DNA of 64,000 nt, from positions 1,674,001-1,738,000 of the forward strand of contig NZ_CP009251.1 of assembly GCF_001941345.1 (NCBI RefSeq). The letters are read 5' to 3'. The position numbers and the translations under genes are program-made. The notes below the pieces were generated by a model that was not told the origin of the DNA, did not search any database, and worked only from the letters and a program-made list of their open reading frames with translations. Each line of letters begins with the position of its first letter. Position 1 is the stretch's first letter. This stretch comes from Corynebacterium stationis. GTDB taxonomy: Bacteria; Actinomycetota; Actinomycetes; Mycobacteriales; Mycobacteriaceae. Shown here piece by piece: positions 47,294 through 56,064 of the stretch.

Positions 47294-49225
47294 ATGACTT
47301 CCTCCCTGTCTGGCCCGGCTTCATCCGCGGGCGTGCAAACGTCCACCCCGATTTCTTCGCAGCTAAAGGCTGTTACGCACAAAGTACCGGCGCTTTTCGT
47401 GGCGATTGGAATCATCGCTATCGGATATATCGTCTTTCCGGTTATTGCTTTGGCGCTGCGGGTGCCCTGGGAGGATTTCGCAGCTATAGCTCAAGACCCA
47501 AGCACCATCGAGCTGCTCAAGACGACGTTGTCTGCAGCAGCTTGGTCCACAGCAATAGCCACTCTCTTAGGCACCGCCCTCGCCCTGTGGCTGTCGCAGC
47601 TGCGGCGAGGTGCGGCGGCCGTGCGCCTTTTGGTCTATCTGCCGCTGGCTATGCCACCGGTGGTCTCTGGTCTGGCATTGACCGCTTTTATTGGCCGTCG
47701 TGGCCTACTCGCGCCGGTGCTGAATTTCTTTGGGTGGGAGTTCGCTTTCGCTTTTCCTGGGGTCGTTGCCGCGCATGTCTTTGTGACCTTGCCCTTTGTG
47801 GTGGTCGCGGTCGATTCAGCTTTGCGGCAGATTGATTCTGAAATCACGGCCTCTGCGCGTGGTGTCGGGATTGGCCAGTGGACCATTTTGAGCTGCATCA
47901 CGCTACCGACAATCTTGCCGGCTATCGTCACAGGCGTGGGCTTAGCTTTCGCTCGTTCGCTCGGGGAATTCGGCACCACCATTACTTTCGCAGGGTCCAT
48001 GCCTGGCGTCACCCGCACCCTGCCTTTAGGGATTTACTTAGAGCGCGAGGTCAGTGCTGAAAATGCGTATGCACTGTCTGCGATTCTCATCGGTATCGCG
48101 GTGCTGAGCTTAGTGGTCGCAGGCTTACCGATGTTATTTACCCGCCGCGCTTCCCAACGCGCACATGTTTTGGACGATATGGACATCGATAAGCTGCGAG
48201 CTTTAACGCGTTCGGTAGGCGACAGCCCCGAAATTGCCGTGACATCCAATGGCTCGACCACGCGCTTTCCGGCGAATAAAACCACCGCGATTGTGGGGAT
48301 GAATGGCTCTGGTAAAACCACGCTGGTGAGTTTGATTGCAGGGCGTTTAACTTCAAGCAATTTCCAGCTGCATGACCACACCAAAGTAGTCTTACTAACG
48401 CAAAATCCCGGGCTGCCGAAGACGGCCAGTGTCCACCAGGCGATAACGATGGTGACCAAAAATTCCGCCGTGACTGATGAACTTCTTCAAGCAGCGGGTC
48501 TTGCTCCTTTGTGTCACGTTCGTGTGGCCACGCTCTCTGGTGGTCAAGCTGCCCAAGTCGCTTTGGTGCGTGCTCTGGCGGCTAAGCCGAAAGCGTTGAT
48601 TTTAGATGAGCCGCTGGCAGCTATCGATGTCGCTTCCGCTGCGCGCTGGCGCCGCTTTTTGCACGCGACCTCCGCGGACCGCACCACCTTGATGATTACC
48701 CACAACGCACTGGACATCGCTGGGCTGTCTCACAACATGGCGGTATTAGAGGGCGGGCGTGTTATCGCATGTGGCCCCACCAGTGAGATTCTCAACGTCC
48801 CACCAACTGCTTTTGTCGCAGACCTTGCTGGGCTTAACCGCCTCAACGGCACCATCCAATCCGTCGATGCCAACGGGCACGCAGTGATCAATTCACACAA
48901 TCAAGACATCCATGGGGTTTTGGAAATCACCCCTGGCGCGGATGATCAGGCCGCTGGCAACCAGGCCACAGCCGTATTTTCCCCACAAGATGTGCAGCTA
49001 CACCTCGAGCCTTTAGACCAAGGCTCTGCCGGAAGCACAATTCGCGGCACCATCTACTCAGTTACAGCTGACTCCCTTACTCAGCTGCGCGTGAGTGTGC
49101 GCGTAGGCAATGAGCTCATCACCGTGCCGGTGACGGCGTCCAGTGCTCTGCATGCCTCGCTAGATTCCTTAAAGGAAGTCGATTGCACTATTGACGCCTC
49201 CAGGGTTCGGGTATATCAGCACTAA
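47294..49225 (+). CDS. modBC: Fused molybdate permease-ATPase ModBC
   Basis: A 643-residue single chain. Residues about 30-285 are a ModB permease with about six helices and the EAA-like loop ASARGVGIGQWTILSCITLP. A short linker leads into a ModC ATPase: Walker A GMNGSGKTTL at about residue 336, Q-loop LLTQNPGLP, signature LSGGQAAQVALVRALAAKP, Walker B ALILDEPLAAID, H-loop MITHN. The last about 90 residues are a TOBE-like domain (FSPQDVQLHL...VRVYQH) that usually senses molybdate. The front part of the ATPase domain is short. No stop or frameshift divides the parts. Confidence 0.92.
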   Translation: MTSSLSGPASSAGVQTSTPISSQLKAVTHKVPALFVAIGIIAIGYIVFPVIALALRVPWEDFAAIAQDPSTIELLKTTLSAAAWSTAIATLLGTALALWLSQLRRGAAAVRLLVYLPLAMPPVVSGLALTAFIGRRGLLAPVLNFFGWEFAFAFPGVVAAHVFVTLPFVVVAVDSALRQIDSEITASARGVGIGQWTILSCITLPTILPAIVTGVGLAFARSLGEFGTTITFAGSMPGVTRTLPLGIYLEREVSAENAYALSAILIGIAVLSLVVAGLPMLFTRRASQRAHVLDDMDIDKLRALTRSVGDSPEIAVTSNGSTTRFPANKTTAIVGMNGSGKTTLVSLIAGRLTSSNFQLHDHTKVVLLTQNPGLPKTASVHQAITMVTKNSAVTDELLQAAGLAPLCHVRVATLSGGQAAQVALVRALAAKPKALILDEPLAAIDVASAARWRRFLHATSADRTTLMITHNALDIAGLSHNMAVLEGGRVIACGPTSEILNVPPTAFVADLAGLNRLNGTIQSVDANGHAVINSHNQDIHGVLEITPGADDQAAGNQATAVFSPQDVQLHLEPLDQGSAGSTIRGTIYSVTADSLTQLRVSVRVGNELITVPVTASSALHASLDSLKEVDCTIDASRVRVYQH

Positions 49226-49339
49226 GAGTGCACGTCCTCTAGGCCTCGCCTGTGAATAACTTTGGCAGTTGCGTGACGTGTCAACGTAGTTACCCACAGA
49301 TTTTTGAGCTCCCCCTAGCGCGGGCTCGCGTATCCGTCT

Positions 49340-49353
49340 TAGTGTCGAAGTTA
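49340..49353 (+). promoter_or_regulatory. Candidate leaderless promoter of the HNH gene
   Basis: TAGTGT (49340-49345) is followed by 7 nt and the ATG at 49353. Confidence 0.35.
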
Positions 49354-50444
49354 TGAATGGACAACAAATATTAAACCTCTTCACTACCAGCGGAGTAACC
49401 ATCCTCCGCGATGTTTATCAGTGTTCCCCGCATGACTTAGCCGGTGGCCTGATGTCACTAAATACCGCACGAAAATACACCCGATTAGCCACAGTCTTCT
49501 TTGGGCCGGCTGCTTCTCCCAAGGTGCAGTGCGATGCTGTCGCACTCGCTGAAGCGAGGCAATTAAGCCTTGAATACTTAGAGCTGGTTAACAAACACGC
49601 CAAGAAACCCACAACCCGCGGTGCTGCCTGGCAACTGCGCGCAGAACTCATCGCGCATAAAGGCACGTTGGACGAAGTTGACGCACACGGCAAGAAGCGT
49701 GTCACCGAAGAGGGCGGCGACAAACAAAAGCAACGCGGCGTGCGCGTGGGCCGCGCTATCGATGGCCTACGCACCATTAGCATCACCGATACTCAACGCC
49801 GCATAACTGATTTAGAAAAGACGCTTGACGCCGCCATCAAAGACGACGACCAGCCACGCTCCGAAGCCCTTCTGGAACCTTTCTGGGACTTAGTCGACGG
49901 CAACGGCACCGGGCTCATCCGCCCCGAATACCGCACCGTGATTGTTATCGGTCTCGATGACTTCGCCAAAGTCTCCTGCGGTGCCGGCGACGAAGTCATC
50001 GTCGCTTTATCCGATGGCACGACCATGACTGGCGCAGAGTTCATCAACGCCGCGATGGAAGGCGCTTTAGGTGACAAGCTCTACGTCGGGCTCTTCCACC
50101 CCACCGCCGGGCCGGTCAACCTTTACGAAGCACGGTTCGCATCCGACAAGCTCCGCACCCTCGCCATGGCAGAGAACCTAGTCTGTCCATGGCCGGACTG
50201 CAATGTGTCAGCCGATAGGTGCCAAGTCCACCATATCGACGCCCATAAACACGGCGGGCATACCAAGCCATCGAATCTGACGATGCTGTGTAAGGACCAC
50301 AACGGCGTCAACGACGACAGTGACCCGGGCAATCCCGGGTCGCAGAAAAGAAAAACAAGCGAGGAAAAGGCAAGCCTAGTCGCGGGAGGATGCGACGCCA
50401 CCGCGGCAAAGTCCGCCTGCACACCCCAGGTGGGAAGCTTGTGA
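49353..50444 (+). CDS. DUF222/HNH endonuclease-domain protein
   Basis: A 363-residue protein of the actinobacterial 13E12-like type: a helical DUF222-like part and a C-terminal HNH motif with CPWPDCNVSADRCQVHHIDAHKHGG...NLTMLCKDHN as spread zinc- and metal-binding residues. Such multi-copy genes are common in corynebacteria and mycobacteria; their role is unclear, perhaps mobile-element-related nucleases. The 45 residues after the HNH are polar and may be unstructured. Its 3' end faces the IS element and thrB. Confidence 0.82.
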   Translation: MNGQQILNLFTTSGVTILRDVYQCSPHDLAGGLMSLNTARKYTRLATVFFGPAASPKVQCDAVALAEARQLSLEYLELVNKHAKKPTTRGAAWQLRAELIAHKGTLDEVDAHGKKRVTEEGGDKQKQRGVRVGRAIDGLRTISITDTQRRITDLEKTLDAAIKDDDQPRSEALLEPFWDLVDGNGTGLIRPEYRTVIVIGLDDFAKVSCGAGDEVIVALSDGTTMTGAEFINAAMEGALGDKLYVGLFHPTAGPVNLYEARFASDKLRTLAMAENLVCPWPDCNVSADRCQVHHIDAHKHGGHTKPSNLTMLCKDHNGVNDDSDPGNPGSQKRKTSEEKASLVAGGCDATAAKSACTPQVGSL

Positions 50445-50591
50445 GCAATTCACATGACTTGAGCAGCATGGGGGCAATGGACCTCATCTAACTGCCTCCT
50501 CGCCGAAAAGCGGCAATCACGCACACCCCGACAAGACACCCGGTCTGGTTGGGTAAATTGGCGATCCCTTTTTAGTTTCTGAAACAGCAGG

Positions 50592-50607
50592 AAAGCTCCC
50601 ATTCTTC
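50592..50607. terminator. Left arm of a hairpin split by the IS element
   Basis: AAAGCTCCCATTCTTC pairs with GAAGAATCGGAGCTTT at 52067-52082 with one mismatch. Before insertion the arms were separated by about 15 bp, making a strong bidirectional terminator between the convergent HNH gene and thrB. Confidence 0.85.
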
Positions 50608-50611
50608 AACG

Positions 50612-50615
50612 ATTA
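50612..50615. repeat. Target-site duplication, left copy (ATTA)
   Basis: ATTA directly before the left IS end; the same four bases follow the right end at 52056-52059. Confidence 0.8.
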
Positions 50616-50641
50616 TGAACTGCTCCCTGAAAGTTGGACTG
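50616..50641 (+). repeat. IS left terminal inverted repeat
   Basis: Begins TGAACTGCTCCCTGAAAG. It matches the reverse complement of 52030-52055 at 22 of 26 positions. Confidence 0.9.
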
Positions 50642-50674
50642 ATTAATCAGACACCAATTTTTGGGGAGTTTTCT

Positions 50675-51157
50675 ATGCGTGTACGAAGTTCACTATCGCC
50701 TTCTCAACGACTTCACCTGGTAGAGCTGTTTGAGGAAGGCTACGGGTATGCCGCATCAGCAAATCGATTGAAAGTCAGTCGTGAAGTTGTGCGCCACCTA
50801 TTTCGTCGTTGGTCCTTACATGGCAGGCTATGTCTTGTGGAAAAACCAACGAAGCAGTTCTACTCCTTTGAGACGAAAAAGAGCATTGTTGATCGTGCTC
50901 TAGCAGGCGAGACATACATGGCTCTTGCCCGGCAGTACAACTTAAGCTCCAGCGAACTTGTTAGGACTTGGGTCCGTGCATTTCGCAAAGATGGATACGA
51001 CGGGCTAAAACCAAAGAAGAAGGGCCGTCCAACCAACAGTGCGATACCGGTGCCGCTGACTGAGGAAACGAAACTTCGTCGTGAAGTTGAAAAGCTTCGT
51101 GCCGAAAATGCTTATTTAAAAAAATTGCGGGACTTAAGGAATCAGGGGCACGGCTAA
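50675..51157 (+). CDS. IS3-family transposase OrfA
   Basis: A 160-residue DNA-binding part of the transposase. Two helix-turn-helix units are visible (LVELFEEGYGYAASANRL... and GETYMALARQYNLSSSELVRTWVRAF), then a Lys-rich linker and a leucine-zipper-like coil (TEETKLRREVEKLRAENAYLKKL). The ATG at 50675 follows GGGGAG by 7 nt; the frame is open to the IS end upstream. The run of seven A at 51118-51124 allows a -1 shift into OrfB. Confidence 0.9.
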   Translation: MRVRSSLSPSQRLHLVELFEEGYGYAASANRLKVSREVVRHLFRRWSLHGRLCLVEKPTKQFYSFETKKSIVDRALAGETYMALARQYNLSSSELVRTWVRAFRKDGYDGLKPKKKGRPTNSAIPVPLTEETKLRREVEKLRAENAYLKKLRDLRNQGHG

Positions 51158-52026
51158 AAACTCAAGTCATTGTCACCCTTAAGTCGCAGTACCGCCTTGA
51201 CGATCTACTTTTAGCCGCGGGTCTGGCACGGTCGACCTATTTCTATCACCAAGCCAGACTTAATGAGCCAGATAAATACGCACCGCTGAAGAAGACAATC
51301 AAGGATATATTTGACCAGTCTCGGCAACGCTATGGCTACCGCCGTATGTGCATAGAACTACGTCATATGGGCACAGTGGTCAACAAGAAGCTGGTCTATA
51401 AACTCATGAAGCAGCAAGGTCTGGCATCGAAGATACGTCGTCGGCGACGCTACAATTCTTTTAAAGGACACAGCAGCAACATTGCTGAGAATCTGTTAAA
51501 TCGCGAGTTTGATGTCGACCAGCCGAATCAAAAGTGGGTCAGTGACGTCACTGAGTTTCGGGTAGCAAACCGCAAAGTCTATTTATCTCCGCTTATGGAC
51601 CTGTGTGACCGTCGGATTATAAGTTTCACGGTGTCTACGTCACCGACGACGGCGTTTACAGCTGCGAGTTTAAAAGCTGCCTTTGAGCTAGAAAAGCCAG
51701 CTAAAGGGCTCATAGTGCATACCGATCAAGGATTTCAGTATCAGCATTCCAGTTGGCGTGATCTCATTGGAAAGCATCACGGTGTGCAGTCAATGTCGCG
51801 TAAAGGCAACTGCTACGACAACGCAGTGATGGAAAATTTCTTTGGCCATCTCAAAGCTGAAATGTTTCACGGCGAAGTCTTCCACAGTGTCGACGCCCTG
51901 ATCGCTGAAATAGATGATTACATCACCTGGTACAACACACAACGCCGGCAAGAACGACTAAACGGCATGACTCCAATGGAATATCGAAATCATGCCGTTC
52001 ATCGAACACTACAAGGGGTAAACTAA
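51118..52026 (+). CDS. IS3-family transposase OrfB (reached by -1 frameshift)
   Basis: The rve/DDE integrase part, about 300 residues when read from the slippery A7 run. A start of its own is not evident, so production of an OrfAB fusion by -1 slippage is likely, as in many IS3 elements. HTH_21-like QRYGYRRMCIELR is followed by the catalytic triad in WVSDVTEF (Asp), VHTDQGFQYQ (Asp) and NAVMENFFGHLKAE (Glu). The frame has no interruption. Confidence 0.88.
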   Translation, partial: KKIAGLKESGARLKTQVIVTLKSQYRLDDLLLAAGLARSTYFYHQARLNEPDKYAPLKKTIKDIFDQSRQRYGYRRMCIELRHMGTVVNKKLVYKLMKQQGLASKIRRRRRYNSFKGHSSNIAENLLNREFDVDQPNQKWVSDVTEFRVANRKVYLSPLMDLCDRRIISFTVSTSPTTAFTAASLKAAFELEKPAKGLIVHTDQGFQYQHSSWRDLIGKHHGVQSMSRKGNCYDNAVMENFFGHLKAEMFHGEVFHSVDALIAEIDDYITWYNTQRRQERLNGMTPMEYRNHAVHRTLQGVN

Positions 52027-52029
52027 ACC

Positions 52030-52055
52030 CAGTCTAACTTTCGGGGGTCAGTTCA
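52030..52055 (-). repeat. IS right terminal inverted repeat
   Basis: Reads TGAACTGACCCCCGAAAG on the minus strand; mate of 50616-50641. Confidence 0.9.
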
Positions 52056-52059
52056 ATTA
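52056..52059. repeat. Target-site duplication, right copy (ATTA)
   Basis: Same four bases as 50612-50615. Confidence 0.8.
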
Positions 52060-52066
52060 ATTATCG

Positions 52067-52082
52067 GAAGAATCGGAGCTTT
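52067..52082. terminator. Right arm of the hairpin split by the IS element
   Basis: GAAGAATCGGAGCTTT, mate of 50592-50607. It starts 32 bp after the thrB stop on the minus strand. Confidence 0.85.
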
Positions 52083-52113
52083 GTTTATGTGGTGCCGTGT
52101 GGGTAGCTCGCGA

Positions 52114-53043
52114 TTAAGCTTGCGTTACCTCGACGGTAGCCGGACCGGCGACATCGAGTTCGATAACGCGTAGGCCTTGGGCACGGGCGTCGTCGAGAAT
52201 TTCGGCATCGATAGGCTCGGTGTGTAAAACCATCACGGTCGGACCTGCACCGGAAAGGTACGCTGCGTAACCGCGGTTGCGTAGGCGGTTAACCCACTCC
52301 GCAGTAACCGGTAGTACATCGGAGCGGTACGGCTGGTGTAAGCGGTCGCGGGTACCTTCCCACAGCAATTCTGGGTAGCTTTGCAAAGCCGCAACCTGCA
52401 CTGCAGTGCGCGAGACGTTAAACGCCGCATCACCGTGAGTGACGTGCGAAGGCAGCACGCGACGCACAGCTTGGGTCGATGCGTGGAAATTCGGCACCAA
52501 CGCGGTGGCGTGAATATCCTCGTGCACCTTAATCTGCGCAGCTTTGTATTGCGGTTGGGACCGGCCGTCGACTGGGATAGTCGTCCACGAGACAACCGCC
52601 TGGCCCAGCACAGATGCCGCAGCATTGTCCGGATGGCCCTCGAAGGCCGAAGACAGCTGCACAATCTGGTCAGTATCGAGCGGGAAGCCAGCCAAAGCAT
52701 TGGCGGCTACTACCCCGGCAACTGCCGCAGAAGCTGAAGAACCCAAACCACGAGATTGTGGAATGTTATTCGTGGAGACAATGCGCAGACCTGGTGCATC
52801 TACATTCGCTGCATTTAGACCGGAGCGAATCGCCTTGACCACCAGGTGCGAGCCATCACGTGGCAGGTCTTCTTCGCCCTCGCCAAAGATCTCTACCTCA
52901 AGACCTGATGGGATGATCTCTACTTCAACAGTGTCATAGATAGATACTGCCATGCCTAAGGTGTCATAGCCTGGGCCCAGGTTCGCGGAAGAGCCCGGGA
53001 CGGAGACTACTACCTTGGTGCCTACTTCTAATTCAGTACTCAT
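52114..53043 (-). CDS. thrB: Homoserine kinase
   Basis: A 309-residue GHMP kinase that phosphorylates L-homoserine with ATP in threonine synthesis. The ATP loop [17 protein letters not shown] lies near residues 93-109, the N-terminal motif is [17 protein letters not shown], and the C-terminal one is [15 protein letters not shown]. It is 30 bp downstream of hom in the classical hom-thrB operon. Its terminator has been split by the IS element. Confidence 0.97.
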   Translation of the reverse strand: MSTELEVGTKVVVSVPGSSANLGPGYDTLGMAVSIYDTVEVEIIPSGLEVEIFGEGEEDLPRDGSHLVVKAIRSGLNAANVDAPGLRIVSTNNIPQSRGLGSSASAAVAGVVAANALAGFPLDTDQIVQLSSAFEGHPDNAAASVLGQAVVSWTTIPVDGRSQPQYKAAQIKVHEDIHATALVPNFHASTQAVRRVLPSHVTHGDAAFNVSRTAVQVAALQSYPELLWEGTRDRLHQPYRSDVLPVTAEWVNRLRNRGYAAYLSGAGPTVMVLHTEPIDAEILDDARAQGLRVIELDVAGPATVEVTQA

Positions 53044-53073
53044 AATTGCACTATCTTAGCTGTGCTTGCCGCA

Positions 53074-54408
53074 CTAGCTGTCAAGACGTAGGACAGAGTT
53101 AACTTCCTTGACCACATCCAGCTGAGTCAAGGTCTCGACAATCTTGCGCAAAGCGGATTCGCGGGCCGTGTGAGTAACCACAATTAGGCGTGCACCTTCT
53201 TCAGAGCCTTCCTGGCGCACGGTGCGCAGGGAAACGCCTTGCTTAGCAAATTCAGAGGAAATAGCTGCGAGCACACCGGTGCGCTCATCGACCTGCATAT
53301 CGATGTGGTAGCAGGTCAGAGCCTCGCCAGCGTCAGCGATAGGCAATTTAGCGTAGGTATTATCCTCCGGTGCACGGCCACCGTAGACAATATTGCGGCT
53401 GGCACCAACGATATCGCCCACTACTGCAGATGCGGTTGGGTATCCGCCAGCACCATTTCCGTAGAACATCAAGGAACCTGCAGCCTCGGCTTCAACAAAG
53501 ATCGCGTTATAAGACTCAGAGACAGTAGCCAATGGGTGTTCCTTCGGGACCAAAGTGGGGTGCACGCGCGCATTGACCGCTTCGGTACCGTCTTCACGGG
53601 TCAAGCGCTCACAAATAGCTAGAAGTTTGATGGTGTAGCCAGCTTGATTTGCTGCTGCAATATCTTCAGACGTGACATTGGAGATGCCTTCGCAGTACAC
53701 ATCCTCGAAATTCACGCGGGTGTAGAAACCAAGCGATGCCATAATTGCCGCCTTGGAGGCTGCATCGTGGCCTTCAACATCGGCGGTTGGGTCAGCTTCT
53801 GCATAACCCAGGCGAGTAGCTTCTGCCAGTGCGTCGTCGTAAGTTGCACCGGTCGACTCCATCGCATCCAGAATGAAGTTGGTGGTGCCATTAACGATGC
53901 CCGAAATGCGCTGGATGTGATCGCCAGCCAAGGAACGACGCAGCATACCCACGACAGGAATGGCGGCCGCAACAGCAGCCTCGTAGTAGAGATCCACACC
54001 CGCAGCATCTGCTGCTTCTGCTAGACCGTCTGCGTGTGCGGCAACAAGTGCCTTATTGGCGGTGACAACGGATTTACCAGCATTGAGAGCATCAAGCACC
54101 AATTCGCGCGGGTAATCGATGCCACCGATAACTTCCACAACCAAGTCCACGTCATCACGTGCGATCAAGGCGCGCGCATCATCAGTGAGCAGCTCTTCAG
54201 GAACGCCAGGGCGCTGCTTCGCAAGATCTGACACAGCGATGCCGCGAACCTCGACGGGTCCACCGATGCGGTGCGTGTAATCATCGGCATGCTCAGTCAG
54301 GAGACGAAAGACTTCCGCACCAACGGTGCCGAAGCCCAACAGTGCAACGCCTACTGGCTGCCCTTCGCCCTTGCCGGTGCGGTTAAGTTCTTGGACGGTC
54401 GAAGACAT
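53074..54408 (-). CDS. hom: Homoserine dehydrogenase
   Basis: A 444-residue NAD(P)-dependent enzyme reducing aspartate semialdehyde to homoserine, the branch point to Thr, Met and Ile. The Rossmann motif VALLGFGTVGAEVF is near residue 20, the catalytic region includes GIVNGTTNFILDAM, and a C-terminal ACT domain (TGVLAAISSEFAKQGVSLRTVRQEG) gives threonine feedback. Length equals that known in C. glutamicum (445). GGAGAG lies 5 nt before the ATG. Confidence 0.97.
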   Translation of the reverse strand: MSSTVQELNRTGKGEGQPVGVALLGFGTVGAEVFRLLTEHADDYTHRIGGPVEVRGIAVSDLAKQRPGVPEELLTDDARALIARDDVDLVVEVIGGIDYPRELVLDALNAGKSVVTANKALVAAHADGLAEAADAAGVDLYYEAAVAAAIPVVGMLRRSLAGDHIQRISGIVNGTTNFILDAMESTGATYDDALAEATRLGYAEADPTADVEGHDAASKAAIMASLGFYTRVNFEDVYCEGISNVTSEDIAAANQAGYTIKLLAICERLTREDGTEAVNARVHPTLVPKEHPLATVSESYNAIFVEAEAAGSLMFYGNGAGGYPTASAVVGDIVGASRNIVYGGRAPEDNTYAKLPIADAGEALTCYHIDMQVDERTGVLAAISSEFAKQGVSLRTVRQEGSEEGARLIVVTHTARESALRKIVETLTQLDVVKEVNSVLRLDS

Positions 54409-54459
54409 GCGTACTCTCCAAAATTACGTGTAGTGGGATTTATATTTCATTCCATGACC

Positions 54460-54465
54460 ATCATA
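54460..54465 (-). promoter_or_regulatory. Likely -10 box of hom-thrB
   Basis: TATGAT on the minus strand, preceded directly by TG. It lies about 52 bp upstream of the hom ATG. No good -35 is seen. Confidence 0.5.
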
Positions 54466-54649
54466 CAGAACGAGCGGTCTATTTCAGCCCTTGGGCTGGA
54501 CTAAAGGCGCATGTAGATCCGAGTAACTCTGCCCCACAGTGGCACCACCAGTATTAATAGGCTCAGCAGCACCCGGGTCCACATCGAAATGAAGCGAATA
54601 TAAGTCTAGCTAAGGCTGCTTTAGAATTGCTAATGTCGTTTTTAGCGCC

Positions 54650-54696
54650 AAAACTGAATAAAATACCCCACAGCTTGGCTAATGCTGTGGGGTATC
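54650..54696 (-). terminator. Intrinsic terminator of argS-lysA
   Basis: ATACCCCACAGC (54663 onward) and GCTGTGGGGTAT (ending 54695) form a 12-bp stem with a 9-nt loop. On the minus strand it runs into TTTTATTC, 26 bp after the lysA stop. Confidence 0.9.
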
Positions 54697-54721
54697 GAAT
54701 ATCACCGAGTAAAGAAGATTC

Positions 54722-56059
54722 TTAATCTACTTCCAAGGAGAGCAAGTCATCGAGAGACTCGCGACGCAACATAGGTTTGATCATGCCAGCGCGCACGGCA
54801 ACTACTGCTGGGCGAACAGCTGCGTTGTACCGCGAGCCCATCGAATAACTATAAGCGCCCGTTGCTGCGGTGGCGAGGAAGTCTCCTGCCTTGACATCGT
54901 TGGGCAGTTGGACGTTATCGATGAGGATATCGCCTGATTCGCAGTGCGAGCCCACGATGCGCGTTGGGATTTCTTCGCCATCGGTGTAGCGGTTGATGAT
55001 CCGCGCGTCGTATTCGGCACCATAGAGCGCGGGGCGGATGTTATCGCTCATGCCGCCATCGACAGCCACGTAGCGGCGCTGCGGGGTTTCTGCATCGCCA
55101 GTGGTGACGTCTTTGATAACGCCTACTTCGTAGACAGTTACCGCTGCGGCGCCAACTAGCGCGCGGCCCGGTTCGACCAACACGGTGGGTGGAGTAATGC
55201 CTAGCTCTTCGGCAGTGCGAGCTACTGCCGACAGCAAGTCTTGCGATACAGATTTGATATCCAATGGGGACTCATAGGCGGTATAAGGAATACCGTAGCC
55301 GCCGCCCAGGTCGATTTCTTGCAGCGTGTAGCCCAGCTCATTGTGGATTTGGCTGTACAGCCCCATGACGCGCTCGGCGGCAAGTTTAAAACCTTCGGCA
55401 TCAAATACCTGGGAGCCAACGTGGCAGTGAAGTCCCACCAGCGTGAGGTTCTCAGCACGCAAGCAGGCTTTAGCTGCTTCGAAGGCATCGCCGGTAGCCA
55501 GGGAGATACCGAATTTCTGATCTTCATGGCTGGTTGCAATGAACTCATGCGTATGGGCATCAACGCCCGGGGTCACGCGAATCAGCACTGGCTGCACGTG
55601 CTGCGCTTTGGCTGCCACGAGATCGAGGAGCTGGAGTTCGTCGGCAGAGTCGATCACCACGTGGCCAACCTTGGCATCAACGCAGGCCTGTAAAAAGCGC
55701 GCGGACTTATTGTTGCCGTGGACAGTGATGCGCTCAGCTGGGAATTCCGCGGCCAAAGCGATCTGGAGCTCGCCTAACGATGCAACATCCAACGCAAGTC
55801 CTTCTTCATTGACCCAACGGGCGATCCGCTTGGACAAAAATGCCTTAGAGGCATAGTGCACGCGGTCTGCACCGCCGAAAGCATCTGCCATATCGCGGCA
55901 GCGCGAACGGAAGTCGTCCTCGTCAAAGACCATGACTGGCGTGCCAAACTCTTCAGCGATTTCTGAAAGCGGGACCCCGGCGATGGTTACTTCCCCATCT
56001 TCTTGGCGCTGGGCGTTACGTGGCCAAACGTGTGCTGGTAGTTCATTGAAATCAGCCAT
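54722..56059 (-). CDS. lysA: Diaminopimelate decarboxylase
   Basis: A 445-residue PLP enzyme (alanine racemase fold type III) that makes L-lysine from meso-diaminopimelate. The PLP Lys is in [13 protein letters not shown] near residue 73. Other motifs are [22 protein letters not shown] and [13 protein letters not shown]. It starts 5 bp after the argS stop; argS-lysA is a known corynebacterial operon. Confidence 0.97.
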   Translation of the reverse strand: MADFNELPAHVWPRNAQRQEDGEVTIAGVPLSEIAEEFGTPVMVFDEDDFRSRCRDMADAFGGADRVHYASKAFLSKRIARWVNEEGLALDVASLGELQIALAAEFPAERITVHGNNKSARFLQACVDAKVGHVVIDSADELQLLDLVAAKAQHVQPVLIRVTPGVDAHTHEFIATSHEDQKFGISLATGDAFEAAKACLRAENLTLVGLHCHVGSQVFDAEGFKLAAERVMGLYSQIHNELGYTLQEIDLGGGYGIPYTAYESPLDIKSVSQDLLSAVARTAEELGITPPTVLVEPGRALVGAAAVTVYEVGVIKDVTTGDAETPQRRYVAVDGGMSDNIRPALYGAEYDARIINRYTDGEEIPTRIVGSHCESGDILIDNVQLPNDVKAGDFLATAATGAYSYSMGSRYNAAVRPAVVAVRAGMIKPMLRRESLDDLLSLEVD

Positions 56060-56064
56060 AAAAT

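Larger units (their letters stand above)
50616..52055 (+). mobile_element. IS3-family insertion sequence, intact
   Basis: A 1440-bp element with 26-bp terminal inverted repeats (50616-50641 and 52030-52055, 22 of 26 matching), flanked by ATTA duplications. It codes OrfA and OrfB of a DDE transposase joined by a -1 frameshift at seven A residues. All parts look intact, so it may be active. It lies in the loop of a former terminator hairpin. Confidence 0.93.
54409..54721. other. Intergenic region hom / lysA
   Basis: 313 bp. It holds the hom promoter at the left, a small perfect dyad CAGCCC-TT-GGGCTG (54485-54498), and the lysA terminator at the right. No gene is seen. Confidence 0.6.

Noticed and set aside
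48180..48300. A frameshift or lost stop between ModB and ModC parts
   Set aside because: The frame is continuous with normal codon use across the junction, so a true fusion is the simpler reading.
54420..54456. Possible leader peptide (8 codons) ahead of hom
   Set aside because: It is not rich in Thr, Met or Ile, and no alternative hairpin set is seen, so attenuation is not supported.
54460..54485. Possible McbR-type operator half-site (GTCTA) upstream of hom
   Set aside because: Only one half is good; the partner half matches three of five bases.
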